This document shows, in pieces, positions 26,636 through 27,370 of a stretch of 27,370 bases of DNA; within the stretch, counting starts at the first letter, position 1; every line of letters starts with the position of its first letter. The notes under the pieces were generated by a model, which was given only the letters and a program-made list of their open reading frames with translations, did not search any database and was not told the DNA's origin. The position numbers were made by a program, and so were the translations under genes. Origin of the DNA: Prorocentrum cordatum (Eukaryota > Sar > Dinophyceae > Prorocentrales > Prorocentraceae); the NCBI GenBank assembly GCA_963575745.1, contig CAUYUJ010022409.1, positions 22,501-49,870 on the forward strand. The letters run 5' to 3'.

Positions 26636-26696
26636 AACTGGGCGCCGGCGGTAAACCGTCAACCTTTGTTACCGCCGGGGGACTCGTAGAGCTTCC
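26636..26696 (-). repeat. Satellite spacer E, copy 6
   Basis: AACTGGGCGCCGGCGGTAAA, then TTACCGCCGGGGGACTCGTA and GAGCTTCC; intact stem, nearly identical to copy 4. Confidence 0.85.
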
Positions 26697-26744
26697 TGAC
26701 AACATATAATGTCGAAAAAAGTTACACCGAAAAAATAATGTTTC

Positions 26745-27370
26745 AGCCGATTCCTGTGATTTCCAGCCCTGCAGCCCCCCTACAGCCCGAGTTAAGTGCA
26801 GGAAACCGACAGCACCTCCGAGGATGACTCGAAAAATACAAATAGTTTCGCGGACCTAGTTCGGGCAGCAGACAGAGTTCAGAGCTCTGGATTCGAAAGG
26901 CGGATGCGCCTGATGTCTCCGAATCATTTTCAATGATTACCAGCCATGCGGCCCCCCTACAGCCCGAGTTAAGTGCAGAGAACCGACTCTGGATTCTGCA
27001 GGCGAACGCGCCTGATGTCTCCGAATCGATTCTAGTGATTACCAGCCATGCAGCCCCCCTACAGCCCGAGTTAAGTGCAGAGAACCGACAGCATCTCGCA
27101 AGCGACTCGAACAATACGAATAGTTTCGCGATTCTAGATTGGGCAGCAGACCGAGTTCAGAGCTCTGGATTCAACAGATAACGGCCACTGATGATTCTGA
27201 ATCAGATTCTGTACGCATCAGCTATTTAGCTGTCCTGTAGCTCGAGTTAAGTACAGAAAACCGAGAGTGCCTGTCAAGATGACTCGAATAATACGAATAG
27301 GTTTGCGCACCTAGCTCGGCTAGCAGACCGAATTCAGAACTCTCGCTTCAACAGGCGAACGCGCCTGATC
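26745..27370 (-). repeat. Right-arm satellite array 3 (continues past window)
   Basis: Landmarks at 26824, 27102 and 27279. The first step, 278 bp, is one monomer plus a partial duplication of about 101 bp (around 26987-27090); the second is 177 bp. The array is cut by the window end, so the full size is unknown. Confidence 0.85.

Larger units (their letters stand above)
21690..27370. repeat. 177-bp satellite with E/F spacers, two inverted arms
   Basis: A composite satellite covering the rest of the window. Left arm: 21690 to about 23680. Right arm: about 23957 to the window end, reverse-complementary to the left. Each arm has runs of a monomer of about 177 bp, interrupted by spacer E (60-bp hairpin) and block F (about 200-250 bp). 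The segment 21695-21800 matches 23277-23390, giving a left-arm block period near 1.58 kb. In the right arm E recurs at 24372, 25542 and 26636, about 1.1 kb apart. Many elements have diverged, so this is not an assembly echo. Small open frames inside are not supported as genes. Confidence 0.88.

Noticed and set aside
21690-27370. CRISPR-like regular repeats
   Set aside because: Monomers of 177 bp are contiguous with no unique spacers, and the genome is eukaryotic.
1-27370. tRNA, rRNA or spliceosomal RNA genes
   Set aside because: I looked for cloverleaf ends, GGTTCGAATCC-type boxes and rRNA-like words and saw none convincing; a covariance-model scan could still find a degenerate one.

Overview
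The window looks like nuclear DNA of a dinoflagellate. The strongest evidence is a pair of degenerate spliced-leader (DinoSL) copies in tandem on the minus strand at 21550-21590, upstream of an intact, apparently intron-free gene. That arrangement is a known signature of a dinoflagellate mRNA that was copied back into the genome. The high GC content, sparse genes, very abundant simple and satellite repeats, and a GC-rich Helitron fossil all agree. The species cannot be read from the sequence. A 100-N assembly gap lies at 12271-12370.

Layout. 1-1060: a GGA purine tract, a short inverted-repeat element (MITE family M, copy 1) and a C-rich minisatellite. 1388-1710 (-): a possible last exon of a membrane protein. 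2314-3140: three repeats side by side, namely a foldback split by M copy 2 with a target duplication, a second foldback, and a retroposon copy. 3144-9060 (+): a decayed Helitron Rep/helicase gene, followed to 10000 by relics of the satellite family that fills the right end. 10102-11277: two more foldbacks and a retroposon with a perfect 18-bp target duplication. 11278-13856: little recognisable, then the gap and CTA, TCC and T-free tracts. 13421-14942: a foldback, half of another, copies of dispersed repeat D, and M copies 3-5. Copy 5 fills what looks like a minus-strand intron between two putative exons (14511-15379). 15449-15945 (-): a Thr-Pro-Ala repeat segment. 16473-16975: D repeats facing each other. 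17127-19015: a CAGCCT minisatellite with a 155-bp higher-order period, then 73-bp tandem repeats. 19146-19718: a retroposon with a 15-bp target duplication. 19781-21166 (-): the one convincing complete gene, a multi-pass membrane protein with a Cys-rich C terminus. 21690-27370: a 177-bp satellite in higher-order blocks, with two arms in opposite orientation.

Functionally this is a mobile-element graveyard around one probable retrogene, not an operon or pathway. The points most worth following are (i) M copy 5 sitting in an intron whose splice sites fall in a near-perfect 8-bp target duplication, as expected of an introner; (ii) the double spliced-leader relic, whose inner copy is more decayed than the outer one; (iii) a poly-A-ended retroposon family with long target duplications; and (iv) the inverted 177-bp satellite with its hairpin spacer. 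Family names (M, D, E, F, S) are local labels. Domain identities come from remembered family motifs, not searches.
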